A stretch of 64,000 nt of DNA from Euptelea pleiosperma (GCA_035048495.1 CM068547.1:17987913-18051912), one strand, 5' to 3'. Positions 10,611 to 23,940 are shown, numbered from the stretch's first letter. Numbers and translations are program-made. Notes: a model not told the origin generated them from the letters alone.

Positions 10611-13189
10611 TAATATTCACTCAAAAGTGCTTATTTTAAGCAATTATCCTTTTAGCGTTATCGCACTCTCCTACGTAAAAGGCTCTATTTATCTACTTTT
10701 CTATTTAAGAGTCTCTTCTGTTACGTAGAACACACTTTTCTGGACGAAATGATATATTTGCATGCATTAAACACATTTTTGAACGTCTAGATATTAAGCC
10801 GTTCTGATTAAGTCTCATTACGCGCTTCTTCTGTCGTAGGAAACCCTGAGTAGATGATTCTCAAGACTTGCGGGCCCAAATCGATCATGAAAGCCCATTA
10901 TCTAAGCTTAAAGAGCCCACAGGCTATGACTAGAAGATACAAGCCAAGTACGGGTCAAGTCAGAGGACCGAAGAGTCGGCCTAAAGAACGAAGAGAGCGG
11001 GAGAGCCAATGACCAAGAGATGGACCAAAGCGTCTAAAGCCGCATGAATCAACAAGGAATGATGGTCTGCTCTACTGGTGAAGCGTGAGGAGCGGCACAA
11101 TGAAGATCAGGGTTCCAGACCCTCTGCCAGTGATTTTCTCTCCAATTTCTGACATTTTATCTCTCATCTCCCCTAATTCTCTCTCTTCTCTCTAAATCCT
11201 AATTTTCTTTCTTCTAGCTCTAATCGACTCTTTCTCCTTGACCTATCACCCTTATCCATCAAATCCACCATTCGATCGCAATCTGATCCATCCATCCTAT
11301 GCATTTGACCATCCGATCGTGCTCCCGATCAGTCGATCATCCATCCTATCAACCACCCGATCTCCATTGTAAGATATCAGTCCCTAGGGCGTGTTTGATT
11401 GTAGAGAAATGCCTTAAATGATTCATTATGGCTGAGAGCGTAGAGCTCGATTTTCGAGGAAAGAAAAATACATTTTTCCTTGATTCGTATTTCAAGGGGA
11501 AAATGCATTTTTCTCCCCTGGCAACCAAACGCACCCTAACCCACACCCATCGAGCCCAGTGGCCCACTATCCTTCTCACCTACCTTCTGGCCCAGGGTCG
11601 ATGCACTCTGGGCCCACGATTTTTAGCCTTCCCATTGGCCAACCACTGGCCGACGCGTGGCATCATCTCTCGGCTTAGTGGTCAATCAACCTTATGGCCA
11701 AACGGCCCATAAACCTCAAGCCCAAGCCCGCAACCCCCTAAGTTCAAATATAAAAATAAAAAAAAAATTAATAAAAAAATAGTTTGTTTTAGAAACCGTG
11801 AGTTTCTAAGTTGAGAAACCCACGGTTTCTCCTTGTGAAGAGGGTTAAAAACCCTTAAACACCTCTCTTTCTTTTTTCCTTCCTTTCCGTCTTCTTCTCT
11901 TCCCTTTCTTCTTGCTGGCCTTCCCCTTCCTCTCCGGCGAGTCTACTCCGACGGGGTGGTGGAGCCCCCCCTCTTCTCCTTCTTCTTCTTCCTTCTTTTT
12001 CTTTCTTTCTTCTTCTTCTTCTTCTTCTTCTTCTTCTCTGTCTTCTTCTTCTGTCCCTTTTCCTTGTCAGTCCACCGGGGTTGCAGAACTCCGGTCATCT
12101 TCCTCCTCCCTTCTTCACGCCGGAGTTGCACACCTGCAACTCCGGTCACCCACAGCTTCTCCGCCGTAGCTGCTGCTACACACACCGCGCACCTCCATCG
12201 TTTCCTCCCCTTTTCCTTCTTCCCATCTCTTCTTCCTCATCTTCTTCCTCCTCCTCCTCCTCCTGTCATCTTCTTCTTCTTAACATTCTCTCCGGAGTTG
12301 CAGGTCTGCAACTCCGGCCATCTTCCTTAGATTCCTCTTCTTCTTCTGTCCTCTCACTTGTCTTCTTCTTCCATAACCTGCTCGTGCTCCACCTGTGCGT
12401 AGCACTGCCTGCTGCCACGGGCAGCAACCTTCCGTGCCGCTGCACACCGCCCACAAGACTACCACCATCGCTGCACACCGCCCTCCACCGGACTGGTGTG
12501 CCACTGCTCTCTCCGCGCGCACCTACGCCTGTTCCCTTCTAAAGGTTGCACCGCCTCCTCTCACGTCGCCGACCCACCACCATCAACTCAATCAAAAGTG
12601 TCTTCATCTAGTGGCTACCATCTCCTCCTGCATCTCCACATCATCGGACTGAACCAGCACCACGTCTAGCCATTTTCTGCCCAGATCTGCAACATCGCCA
12701 TCCCCACGGTGATGGTCCTCCAAGTACCACTTCTGTAGCTTTCAATGACACCGGGGCACCATTATTTCGGGTAGACCTGTAACTTCGGCAGGTCTGCAAA
12801 GAGAAGAACCACCAGATCTCCTTTACGGTGGGTCAACCTCATCTCCTCAGCAAACACGTCTTCCACAAGCTGCCTGACCACCACCTGCTCCTCTCCTTGA
12901 CGCCTGCAACTATGAGGCCAGTCCCTCACCTTGTAACGCACCAGCACGCATTCTCACCATGCTTCTCATCGATCGGTCATCACTACTTCATTATGTCCAA
13001 TCACCGGCCAAGCTTTTCAGGGTAAGGATCAATGGTAATTCCCTTCTTTCTCTGTACTATTCTCTTTTCTCCCTCTGCCATTTTCTTTCTCTTTCTATCA
13101 CTTTCTCTCTCTTCCCTAGGTTCTCTCTACTTTCCCTCTCTAAATTCTCCATTTCTCTCTCTAATTTTCATGCTTTCTAATTAGGTTTT
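10611..13189 (+). repeat. 5' LTR of E3 (2,579 bp retained)
   Basis: It is co-linear with the 3' LTR until GGTTTT (13189), where a reverse LTR begins. It holds three CCGGAGTTGCA-type hairpins (12072-12096, 12119-12145, 12291-12318) among TTC tracts. It also preserves the unoccupied version of the E2 insertion site: a single GTAAT at 13035-13039. Confidence 0.9.
11066..11126 (+). promoter_or_regulatory. tRNA-like module in E3 5' LTR
   Basis: CTCTACTGGTGAAGCG is followed by AGGGTTCCAGACCCT (B-box-like bases 11111-11121) and TTTT within 12 nt. Confidence 0.52.
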
Positions 13190-14370
13190 TGAAAGTAGGG
13201 TTTTTTCGCGTCGTTGGTTACGGAAACCCTAAAATCAACAAGATTTGTAATTTTTATCCGATTATCCTGCAAAATTGACAGATTTGTATAGGGATTCGTG
13301 TCGGATATCGATCTGCACTCGGGATTAGTCGGATTAGCACAAAAACACATAAAATGACGAAAAAGAAAACATTACACAGAATGTAAAACAATCACACTTA
13401 AATCATCTTTATTCAACTGAACTTGTCGCTTACAATGCAAATCAGATAAAATTAATTAAACTAGAAAGCATTAAAAGTGATTGGGGTAGTGAGAGAAAGA
13501 GATTGTAGAGAGAGAAACAAGAACTAGAGAGAGAAAGTAAAAGAATTACCCTAGAGAGAGAAAGTTAACTAAAACCTAGAGATTGAAGGGAGATTGAAGA
13601 AGAGAACTAATGGTGAGAGAAAAGGGTAAGAGAAGAGAGAAAGTTAGACTTACCATTCAACCTACCCAATGGAAGAGGGTAGCACTATGGAGATCAAGGG
13701 AGATGGCAGCAACCGAGTAGGTCTATGGAGCTCTTGGAGAGAGCCCACGGTCTAGAAGAGGAGATGATCTAGCTTCCTATGGTGCGTGGTGATTGGTGAA
13801 GGAGTTTCAGGCGGTTGTGCAAGGCAGTGGTGATTGTGATGCCTTGAATAGCAGCAGGTTGGCGATCATGGTGGTGCAAGGGATGGATCGTGGGAGTTGG
13901 TGGAGGATGGATAGGGCGCTAGCGAGATGGAGGGCGTACGTGGTTGCTGGTTTATGGAGTGCAGGTGGTGCAGCAGCACCGTGGAGAGGAAGAGAAGGTG
14001 GCGACGAGAGTGGTCTTCGTGGTGGCTGCTAGCGAGAGGGGGAAGAGGTAGGTGAGGACGGTGATGGCAAGTTGCAGGAGGTTGATGGTTGAGATGGTGG
14101 CAGCTTGGAAAGAAAGGATTTCAGACCTTCCTTGAGGAGCCGCTGGTGGTGCACCTGCTGGTGGTGCAAAGGCAGAACGCCTGCTGAAGCGTGGATGAGG
14201 AGCACCGGTGATGACCCGCGTTGAAGAGATGAAGGCGTTGGCTGCAAATAGCAGCGTGGTGGAGGCGTACCAGTCCGGCAATGCTAATGGAGAGGGTGGC
14301 GATTCAGTCAAGGGAGAGATGAGAAGGAGGAGCTTTGAGACTGCTGGTTCCTCCGCCCAACAAGGGAGTC
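13190..14370 (-). repeat. Reverse G LTR, 3'-end half (complex Z, left)
   Basis: It begins with the inverted LTR 3' end TGAAAGTAGGG at 13190 and is nearly identical to 1679-1830 for its first 150 bp. It then continues as GAGAGAGAAAG-rich sequence. Left flank bases are GTTTT. Orientation switches at about 14370 (position approximate), where forward LTR sequence starts. Confidence 0.8.
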
Positions 14371-15924
14371 TTTTCTTCTTCTTCTTCTTCTTCTTCCTCC
14401 TCCATCTTCGCCGGAGTTGCAGGCAGCAACTCCGGCCATCTGGTCCTCCCCCTCTCCTCCTATCCTTCTTCTTCCTCTTCATTTTCTTCTTCTTCTTCTT
14501 CTTCTTCTTCTTCTTCTTCTCCTCTTCCTCCTCCTCTTCTTCTTCTTCGTCTTCTTCTTCTTTTGCAACGTCGCCGGAGTTGCAGACAGCAACTCCGGTC
14601 GTCGTCTTCACGCACCACCGCCAGCACATCCTTCTCCTCCTCTCCGCCTATCCTTCTTCTTCCTCTCCTCTTTCTCCTTTTTCTTCTTCTTCTTCTTCTT
14701 CTGCTTCGTGCCCTTCCTCTTCTTCATCTTCTTTAAACCTGCAATCGCCGGAGTTGCCGCCTGCAACTCCGGCCACCTGCTGTGCGATCGTCCACCCTTG
14801 GCCACCACTGTTAGACCTGCAACTTGCAGGTGCGCCTCCAGCCGTCTGGTTCCACCTCCGCCTGCTAACAAGCCGAAGAGAATCCTCCTTGTATCGGAGT
14901 TGCAACATGCAACTCCGGTGACCTCCATTTAAGCCGGATTTCCGCCCTCCTCTTCTCCTTCACGAGGTGTAGCCCGTGAGCACTTCACTTCGTAGCTGTG
15001 GAGCGCATCAGCAACCCGTTCTTCACCCAGCAATCCACCACGTCTTGCTGTTCACACCGTCTTCCACATCAACAACACACCACCAACGTGCATTTTCTCC
15101 ACCCTCCTCTTCTCCTTCACGAGGTGTAGCCCGTGAGCACCTCACTTCGTGACTGTGGAGCGCACCAGCAACTCTTTACCACCCCATATCCTACCTGCTG
15201 GTCACCTACTGCACTGCTACCACCTCAAACATGGGTGTTGCATTCACTTGAACCACAACACCCATGTATTTTCCTCCGATCCTTCACGTGTGGCAATACA
15301 CCTCCAGGTGGTGTAATCAAACCCACTACCAGCCTGCCACGACGTCAAGGCGAACCACGATCAGCATCCTTGCATACTTGCACAACACCACACCATCGTA
15401 CATCTCCTCCCTTGGTGAAACCAGCCCTAGTTCGTGCAACTCGATGGTAAGGTGCAAAAAGGTGATCTCCATCTACATTTTCTCTTTCTAGATTTCTTAC
15501 TCACTTTCTCTCTCTATCTTTTTCACTAATTATTCCCCTTTCTCTCTCTAGGTTTCTCCCTCTCTTTCTCTTTTTATCTCTCTATTTCTCTCTCTCTCTC
15601 TAGACTCTTTAGATTTTCCTTTCTCTCTCTACCTCCCTCTCTTATTAAAATGCTTTCTAGTTTAATTATTTGTCAGATTTTTGCTGTAAAAGACAATTTT
15701 GATTAAATGAAGTTGATTTGAATAAAATTATGTTCCATTCTCTGCAAATTTCCCGTCATTTTATGTCATTATCGCGCTAATCCGACTAATCCCGAGTGCG
15801 GATTCGACTCCGACTTTCCACTGTGCTAGAATTCTTAATTTTTGCAGGAATAAGTCTCGGATAATTACAAATATTGTTGAGATTAGGGTTTCCGATCCAA
15901 CGACGCGGAAAAATCCTACTTTCA
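14371..15924 (+). repeat. Forward G LTR, 3' half only (complex Z, middle)
   Basis: TTC-rich sequence with four CCGGAGTTGCA-type hairpins (14410-14437, 14572-14599, 14746-14773, 14893-14920) runs into CT-rich sequence and the terminal block ending CCTACTTTCA at 15924. No LTR start is present, so this is a half LTR. It faces the left half as an inverted pair. The segment from about 15120 repeats an ACGAGGTGTAGCCCGTGAGC unit also seen at about 14960. Confidence 0.8.
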
Positions 15925-17829
15925 GGCAACAACGTGGAGGATAGGTGAAAGAACAGCAACGTGGTTGCTGGTTGGTGGTGGTGGCCGGAGTTGCAGCGGC
16001 AACTCCGGTAAGAACGTGAAAAGAAGAAGAAGAAGAAGAAGAAGAAGAGGAACGCTGGTGGCAGGCTGTTGTTCCTCACAAGGACGCACCTGAAATTGCA
16101 ACCCGTGGAGAACAATGTTTTGAGGTGTTGATGAGATCTGGAAATCTTCTCGTCGGAGTTAATGGCGAATCACGGGGGGGGGGGGGGGCATTGCAGGTGG
16201 TAGTAGAACCAGCAGGTGGTGGTAGGAGAAGATTACAGGTTGAGATCCTTGAAATCTCAAGGCCTAAGCATGGACGGGATTGCAGGTGCACTCCCAAACC
16301 GTTGAGAGGTTTGCCCGGAGAAGGAGGTGACGGACTTGCAGGTTTGATGAACACGAAAGATGGAGGGACCAGAGGTTTTAATGGTGAGTTGCAGATGGTG
16401 GTTCCTAGTAGGTCGTGGCTGGAGGGATTAGAGAGAGACGGTGGTGTTGCAACACGTTGCAGCAACTCCGGTGGGGCGTGGAGAGGATGTCGTGGACTGC
16501 TTTCACGGTGGTGAGCAGTCTGGTGGAAAATAAAAAAAAAAGAAAGAGGAATGGCCCTAGTGAAGAAGAAGAGATGAAGAAGAACGTGAAGAAGGAGAAG
16601 AAGAAGAAGAAGAGAACTTACCAGTTCGCCGGAACTAATGGAGGGTGGCCGGAGAAGAAGATAGAGGGGAGAAAGAAGAGAAAGAAGGAGAAGAAGGCGA
16701 CGAAAACGTCGGGGGAGTTTTGGGGGAAGGAGAGGACGACATTGGAGGGGGCTTAGGGTTCGAACGAACCCTTCTCCTTCCTCTAATAAAGCTCCCTATT
16801 TCCTTTAATGGAAATAGGGTATTTTTTAAATAAAAAAAATATATATATATATTTTTTTAAGTAAAATGCTACTTTTCTTTGGGGAATGTCCCCATTTAGT
16901 GGACCCCCCATTTTTTAAAATTTAATTAAAATTATTTGGAAATTCACGGGGTCCACTAACTGGTCGGACATCAGGTCGATGATGATGGGCCCGGTTACTG
17001 GCCCACATGGATTGATGATGTCCATCGTCTCACAAGATGATGTGACAGACAGTCTGATGGCGATCGGATGGATGGTGACTTGATTGGGACCCAGATTGAT
17101 AGATTGACAGATCTAAAGAGATCCAACGGTCCGATTGAAGATCCAACGGTCCGATGGAAGATCCAATGGTCAGAAAGCTAAGGGAGATGAGATAGAGCCG
17201 ATGGGCAGGAGTTCTGGGGTTAGCTCAGTAGATTCGAGGACTGAGAGATGAAGAGAGAGAGAATAAGGAGAGATGAGAGAGAAAATATCAGAAAATGGAG
17301 ATAAAAATATTGGCAGAGGGTTTGGAACCCTGGTCTTCACTGTGACCATCCTCACGCTTCTCTAATAGAGTAGACTATCATTCTTTGCTGACTCATGTGG
17401 CTTTAAACGCTTTGGTCCGTCTCTTGGTCATTGGCTCTCCTGCTCTCTCCATTCTTTGGGTCGGCTTTTTGGTCCTCTTATTCAGCTCATATTTGGCCAA
17501 TATCTTTTAGTCATAGCATGTGTGCTCTTTAAGCATTCATAATGGGCTTTCCTGATCGATGTGGGCTCGCAAGTCTCGAGAATTGTCCCATCGGGGTTTC
17601 CTGCGACAGAAGAAGCGCGTAATGAGACTCTATCAGAATGACTACATGTCTAGACTTTCGAAAATGTGTTTAATGCATGCAAATATACCATTTCGTCCAG
17701 AAAAGTGTGTTCTACGCAACACAAGAGACTCTTACGTAAAAAAGTAGGTAAATAGAGTATTTTACGTAGGAGAATGCAATAACGCTAAAAGGATAATTGC
17801 TTAAAATAAGTACTTTTGAGCGAATATCA
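15925..17829 (-). repeat. Reverse G LTR, 5'-end half (complex Z, right)
   Basis: The LTR start is inverted at the right end (GAATATCA, 17822-17829). It has strong similarity to solo LTR 44617-46958 in its last 1.1 kb, with the (AT)n run, TTAGTGGACCCC block and tRNA-like module. It has one hairpin motif at 15983-16009 and a 10+ base G run near 16171. Its right flank (GATTT) lies in the orphan ORF, whereas complex Z's left flank (GTTTT) lies in the 5' LTR, so this is not a simple insertion. Confidence 0.82.
17316..17376 (-). promoter_or_regulatory. tRNA-like module in complex Z
   Basis: Minus strand: CTCTATTAGAGAAGCG, then B-box-like GGTTCCAAACC in CAGGGTTCCAAACCCT, then a short T-run. It matches the module of LTR A. 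Confidence 0.5.
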
Positions 17830-19071
17830 GATTTTCATAGTCAACAGCTAGTCCCAGACTCCACTCTACCTTACAACTTTCATACCCAGTTGGACTACAA
17901 TCAAGAGTTGGCACCTCAGCTCCCCTTGGCTGAACCACCTTCGTTGGCTACTAAACCCTATCTAGAGGACCTTCTCTCTCAGTACATTTCCCAGCAACAA
18001 CAGTATTTCCAAGGTCTTAAGCACCAACAACAGCAATTTATGGAAAGCTTGGAGCAACGTCTAGTTCAATTAGAAAATGAGAGAGAGGAAGTCAACTTCA
18101 CTAGCCCACCAATAGCCTATCCTGAGGAGAATGATATGGCCACTGTCTATAATGAGGAGTCACACAATTGGACCAAGTACCAGAATTGCCAGGATGAAAT
18201 AGAAGTTGTTACCACCTCTAGATCAAGCGCGATTATTAAGGAACCAGTGTATCCTTATTTAGTGCCTTTAACAGCACCTAATCTTGAACTTACCTCAGAG
18301 CAACCTATTTCTCACTCTACCTCTGCTGACCCTGATGTCGATCTCCATGACATTGAGTTGTGTCTCGATCGTAGGATCCCAACTATCCTAGATCTACCGT
18401 TCCTCCCCACCTCCGTTGGATTGTGCAACAATAATGATGAACCCGAGTCTCAATCTTTGGTGCCCTTAACAGCACCAACTTCTGGACCGAGCCCAGAGAA
18501 ATCCAGTTCCATCTCTATCTCTGATAATTCTTTCTCTGCCCTGGATGCAGACATTCCCACCGATGAGCCGTGTCTAGAACATGGGACTCCCGCTGTCCTG
18601 AACCTATCGGTCCCCACCGAGGAGGAACATATTGAGTGCAGGGATTGGAACATCCCTATCACATTAGGAAACATCGAAGAAGAGGTCAACAGTTTTCACC
18701 CGTCACCCTACGTCAATGTTGTCGATGAACCATATGTCATGGCGAGTCTAATTCAGGACTCTCACAAGGATAAATTATCCAAGTATCAAGAACACTTTAA
18801 GTCTGACTTCATTTCGGAGTCCGACAATTCTAGTATTACTGATCTGCAGGAGTCTGCTCCATTCAAATACGTTCCCGCTAAACTCAATGAGTTTTCGGCT
18901 CTGCTAACCATGGTCAGAGAATCCCCTACTCCTGTCCTCTCAGTTTTTACTAAGAAGCTTCAATCCCTCCCTGCTCAACTACACACTTTTGTAGGGCTAC
19001 TCAGAGAACTTACTATCATTCTCTCAGTCTACACTAAGAAAGACCTGTTCTACACAGGTATACCTAGATGA
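17830..19071 (+). pseudogene. Orphan G-element protein, 5'-truncated copy (E3)
   Basis: The frame enters at DFHSQQLVPDSTLPYNFH, which aligns with about residue 170 of the 585-codon copy at 53053-54810. Everything upstream was removed by complex Z. The apparent ORF start at 17797 lies in the reverse LTR and is accidental. A coiled-coil segment (LEDLLSQYISQQQQYF to QLENEREEV) is kept, as are the CLDRRIP, CLEHGTP and CRDWNIP modules and the C-terminal KLNEFSALL block. A TGA replaces the CAA codon near the end (PR|stop|GIG), shortening it by four residues. Function unknown; no catalytic motif is seen. Confidence 0.75.
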
Positions 19072-21043
19072 GGGATAGGATAGTTGTTTTCGTTCCACCT
19101 TAGGTGTCAGAAAGATTGCAGATTCACTCAGTCTCCATGAGTTTTAACCTAGTTGGGGGTACTTGATATACCCCCATCATGTTTGGCTGAAGATGTAAAA
19201 CTTAGCGCTTTCGGAAAGGCAATTCCGGTATTTCTAGAGTACATGAGTCTCATGCATTACTGTTATATCTCTGGAAATGCAGGTACATTCATTCTTCCGA
19301 TCATCAGGTACTACACAATGTCGAGTTTCTGCCGACTTGGTAACATCCTTCCTGAACCCTTGCATCATCATCATTGATTTTTTATCATTTTATGTCCCGG
19401 TCATGAGCACCGAGGATAGTGCTATATTTTGGTTGGGGGTGGGTATTTACCAAAACTCATGTCTTCATTTTGAATAAAAAAAAAAACATTTCTTATTTTT
19501 GGGGTGATTTCCGATGTTCTCCAAAAGTTTTCTAGAATTTCAAAAATGTGTCAAATGCCCTGACTTTGATTAGTTGAAAACCTCCGTTAAGTCAGTATTG
19601 AGGATGTCAATTTTTGTTAAAGGTTAGCTTTGAGTCAAGTCAAGCGTGACTATAGCAGGTTTTAAAACTTAGAAAAACTCAGATTCGGCACAATTGTACA
19701 CTATCAACATCAGAGTCATCCTAAGTTTGGAAACTCTAGAGATCCTGTGAGAAGAATTGTGGAGACCTAACCCAGTGAGCTTTCGAGCCTTTAATCATTT
19801 CAGAGAGTTATACAATAATCCTGAGTCACAAGATGACTCACTATTCTTCATGCCCGCAATATTCATTTAGAGATCTCATTATCTTTTTGCTTCGATCATA
19901 AAACTCAGAACGACATCAACATTGGATTACTACAATAGAACCTTCTCTGTATCCAGTCAAGATAGTATACATGATAGTGCAAACCCCAGAAAATGATGTA
20001 GGCCATTTTTCTGAACCGTTCAACCTTTTTACTTACCTGAATTATACTTCACTAGAAACCCCTTGAGCCCTTCTATAAAAGCCTTTTCTTTGTAAACCCA
20101 TCAACCTAAAACCCAGTCTAGCTATGAAGCATGACTGGCTATCCGTATTTTGAGATGGACAAAAGAATAACTGATGTGGGTATACCATGAAAAGAAAAGT
20201 AAAGAAGAAAAATCAAAAGAAAAAAAAAGTGGTTCAAGCTGAAAACAAAATATGGAAAGAAAGTATGAAAAAGAGCCGAAAAGAAATTGAGCAGCCTTAG
20301 AAATATCTAGAAAAAGAGAAAAATAAAAAATAAAAAATAAAAATAAATAAAAAAAGAAAGAGAACCAGATAATGGTGCTACATCGCAGACAAGAAAATAG
20401 AGATATCCTCTCAAGATCTTTGAAATCCTGTATCCCTTTATTTTTCTACACCTGACCTAAGCCTCATTACAACCCAGGAAAGTCCTACTTGATTCTAGGA
20501 TAGTACGATCATAAAATGTGGAGATTGGAGAAGGAGAAGTTATAGAGTTTGATCTGACGTTCCCGAGTGAAGTGGTATTCCAATCATGAGATCTTCTTCT
20601 GTTAAAGATGTCCTTCCTTTAAATAATAAATATGTGAGATATTTGCTTTTATATATCAACACATCTCCTCACATATAAATTGAGAGAAAAGAAGAACACC
20701 CTTCTTGTGTGATGCTATTCTGAGTGCTAAACATGTGAGATTTGAGGTCGAGGCATAAAAACTTAGAGGTGATCTGGAAATCCTTACTGTCGGATGATGA
20801 GAATGTTGAGCACACACACACGCAGAGTCTGACTACTCTGGGTCATGATTATCAGTTTGTAGTCTTGCCAAAACTTTCCAACTCTTCGCTAGCATGTAAC
20901 TGTTTTTGCATCCATTCAATGATTTGACGAACGGTGTTTTCCCTGAGCCAATATGAAAAAGTGTGCAGCATGTGCAGAGCCCTTTTAAGCTCATTTATTT
21001 CGCACTAATTGCCAATGATTGGCAATATGCTGGTTGGGGGTTG
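19072..21043 (+). other. E3 3' untranslated region with polypurine tract
   Basis: It is co-linear with G2 54811-56796. It contains a hairpin of GGGGGTA with TACCCCC just after the ORF (about 19155-19180) and GGTTGGGGGTGGG at about 19431. It also has an A-rich stretch near 20200-20360, a TGTGAGATTTGAGG block near 20735 and the LTR-proximal GGTTGGGGGTTG (21032-21043). No credible ORF is present. Confidence 0.75.
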
Positions 21044-23480
21044 TGATATTCACTCAAAAGTGCTTATTTTAAGCAATTATCCTTTTAGCGTTATCGCACT
21101 CTCCTACGTAAAAGGCTCTATTTATCTACTTTTCTACGTAAGAGTCTCTTCTGTTGCATAGAATACACTTTTCTGGACGAAATAGTATATTTGCATGCAT
21201 TAAACATATTTTCGGAAGTCTAGATATTAAGTCGTTCTGATTAAGTCTCATTACGCGCTTCTTCTGTCGCAGGAAACCCTGAGTAGATGATTCTCAAGAC
21301 TTGCGGGCCCAAATCGATCATGAAAGCCCATTATCTAATCTTAAAGAGCCCACAGGCTATGACTAGAAGATACAGGCCAAGTACGGGTCAAGTCAGAGGA
21401 CCAAAGAGTCGGCCCAAAAAATGAAGAGAGCAAGAGAGCCAATGACCAAGAGACGGACCAAAGCGTCTAAAGCCGCATGAATCAACAAGGAATGATGGTG
21501 CTCTACTGGTGAAGTGTGAGGAGCGGCACAGTGAAGACCAGGGTTCCAGACCCTCTGCCAGTGATTTTCTCTCCAATTTCTGACATTTTCTCTCTCATCT
21601 CCCCTAATTCTCTCTCTTCTCTCTAAATCCTAATTTTCTTTCTTCTAGCTCTAATGGACTCTCTCTCCTTGACCTATCACCCTTATCCATCAAATCCATA
21701 GTTCGATCGCAAGCTGATCCATCCATCCTATGCATTTGACCATCCGATCGTGCTCCCGATCAGTCGATCATCCATCCTATCAACCACCCGATCTCCATTG
21801 TAAGATATCAGTCCTTAGGGCATGTTTGACTGTAGAGAAATGCCTTAAATGATTGATTGTGACTGAGAGCGTAGAGCTCAATTTCTGAGGAAAGAAAAAT
21901 ATATTTTTCCTTGATTGGTATTTCAAAGGGAAAATACATTTTTCTCCCCTGGCAACCAAACGCACCCTAACCCACATCCATCGAGCCCAGTGGCCCACTA
22001 TCCTTCTCACCTACCTTCTGGCCCATGGTCGATGCACTCTGGGCCCACGATTTTTAGCGTTCCCATTGGCCAACCACTGGCCGACGCGTGGCATCATCTC
22101 TCGGCTTAGTGGTCAATCAACCTTATGGCCAAACGGCCCATAAACCTCGAGCCCAAGCCCGCAACCCCCTAAGTTCAAATATAAAAATAAAAAAAAAATT
22201 AATAAAAAAATAGTTTTTCTTAGAAACCGTGAGTTTCTAAGTTGAGAAACCCACGGTTTCTCCTTGTGAAGAGGGGTTAAAAACCCTTAGATCCCTTTCT
22301 TTCTTTTTTCCTTCCTTTCCCTCTTCTTCTCTTCCCTTTCTTCTTGCTGGCCTTCCCCTTCCTCTCCGGCGAGTCTACTCCGATGGGGTGGTGGAGCCCC
22401 CCCCTCTTCTCTTTCTTCTTCTTCCTTCTTTTTCTTTCTTTCTTCTTCTTCTTCTTCTTCTTCTTCTTCTTCTCTGTCTTCTTCTTCTGTCCCTTTTCCT
22501 TATCAGTCCACCGGAGTTGCAGAACTCCGATCATCTTCCTCCTCCCTTCTTCACGCCGGAGTTGCACACCTACAACTCCGGTCACCCACAGCTTCTCCGC
22601 CGTAGCTGCTGCTACACACACCACGCACCTCCATCGTTTCCTCCCCATTTCCTTCTTCCCATCTCTTCTTCCACATCTTCTTCCTCCTCCTCCTCCTCCT
22701 CCTCCTGTCATCTTCTTCTTCTTAACATTCTCGCCGGAGTTGCAGGTCTGCAACTCCGGCCATCTTCCTCAGATTCCTCTTCTTCTTCTGTCCTCTCACT
22801 TGTCTTCTTCTTCCATAATCTACTCGTGCTCCACCTGTGCGTAGCACTGCCTGCTGCCACGGGCAGCAACCTTCCGCGCCGCTGCACACCGCCCACAAGA
22901 CTACCACCATCGCTGCACACCGCCCTCCACCAGACTGGTGCGCCACTGCTCTCTCCGCGCGCACCCACGCCTGTTCCCTTCTAAAGTTTGCACCGCCTCC
23001 TCTCACGTCGCCGACCCACCACCATCAACTCAATCAAAAGTGTCTTCATCTAGTGGCTACCATCTCCTCCTGCATCTCCACATCATCAGACTGAACCAGC
23101 ACCTCGTCCAGCCATTTTCTGCCCAGATCTGCAACATCGCCATCCCCACGGTGATGGTCCTCCAAGTACCACTTCTGTAGCTTTCAATGACGCCGGGGCA
23201 CCATTATTTCGGGCAGACCTGCAACTTCGGCAGGTCTGCAACGAGAAGAACCACCAGATCTCCTTCACGGTGGGTCAACCTCATCTCCTCTGCAAACACG
23301 TCTTCCACAAGCTGCCTGACCACCGCCTGCTCCTCTCTTTGACGCCTGCAACTATGAGGCCAGTCCCTCACCTTGTAACGCACCAGCACTCATTCTCACC
23401 ATGCTTCTCATCGATCGGTCATCACCACTTCATTATGTCCTATCACCGGCCAAGCTTTCAGGGTAAGGATCAATGGTAAT
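21044..23480 (+). repeat. 3' LTR of E3, part 1
   Basis: It starts TGATATTCACTC immediately after the polypurine tract and is close to 10611-13039 throughout. Hairpin motifs lie at about 22512-22532, 22556-22582 and 22733-22760. It ends at GTAAT (23476-23480), the left TSD of E2, and resumes at 32010. Confidence 0.92.
21498..21557 (+). promoter_or_regulatory. tRNA-like module in E3 3' LTR
   Basis: CTCTACTGGTGAAGTG, then CAGGGTTCCAGACCCT (B-box-like 21542-21552), then TTTT. Confidence 0.5.
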
Positions 23481-23940
23481 TGATATTCGCTCAAAAGTGC
23501 TTGTTTTAAGCCAATAGCTTTATAGCGATGTCGCATTCTCCTCCGTAAAACTTGTCTTTTTGTCGACTTTTCCATATAAGAGTTTCTTCCATTGCGTAGA
23601 ACGCATTCTTTAGATGAAAATTGACTATTTGCATGAAATATACGCATTTCGGATAGTCTAGTATCAAGGTGTTTTAGTTGAATCTCATTACGCGCTTTTT
23701 CACTTGTAGGAGACCCTATCGGGCGATTCTCGAGGACTGGCGGGCCCACGACCAACCACAGAAGACTTCTATCAAAGCTTAAAGAGCCAACAAGCTAGGA
23801 TAAAAAGATAGAAGACATATACGGGCAAAGCTAGAGGATCGTAGAGTCGGAACAAGGACTAAGAGAGAGAATAGCTGGAGAACAAGAGAAGGACTTAGGT
23901 GTTAAAGGCCACACCAATTGACATCAAAGGATAAGTTTGA

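Noticed and set aside
13240..13360. Telomere-like AGGGTTT words
   Set aside because: Single AGGGTTT words belong to the conserved LTR end; there is no tandem array.
14208..14921. Long ORFs rich in S, F, L, P or K/E over TTC/GAA tracts
   Set aside because: Triplet-repeat sequence stays open in several frames on both strands. No domain is present and the translations differ between LTR copies.
17797..17829. Upstream start of the E3 orphan ORF
   Set aside because: These codons lie in the reverse LTR; the fusion frame is accidental and the start codon is TTG.
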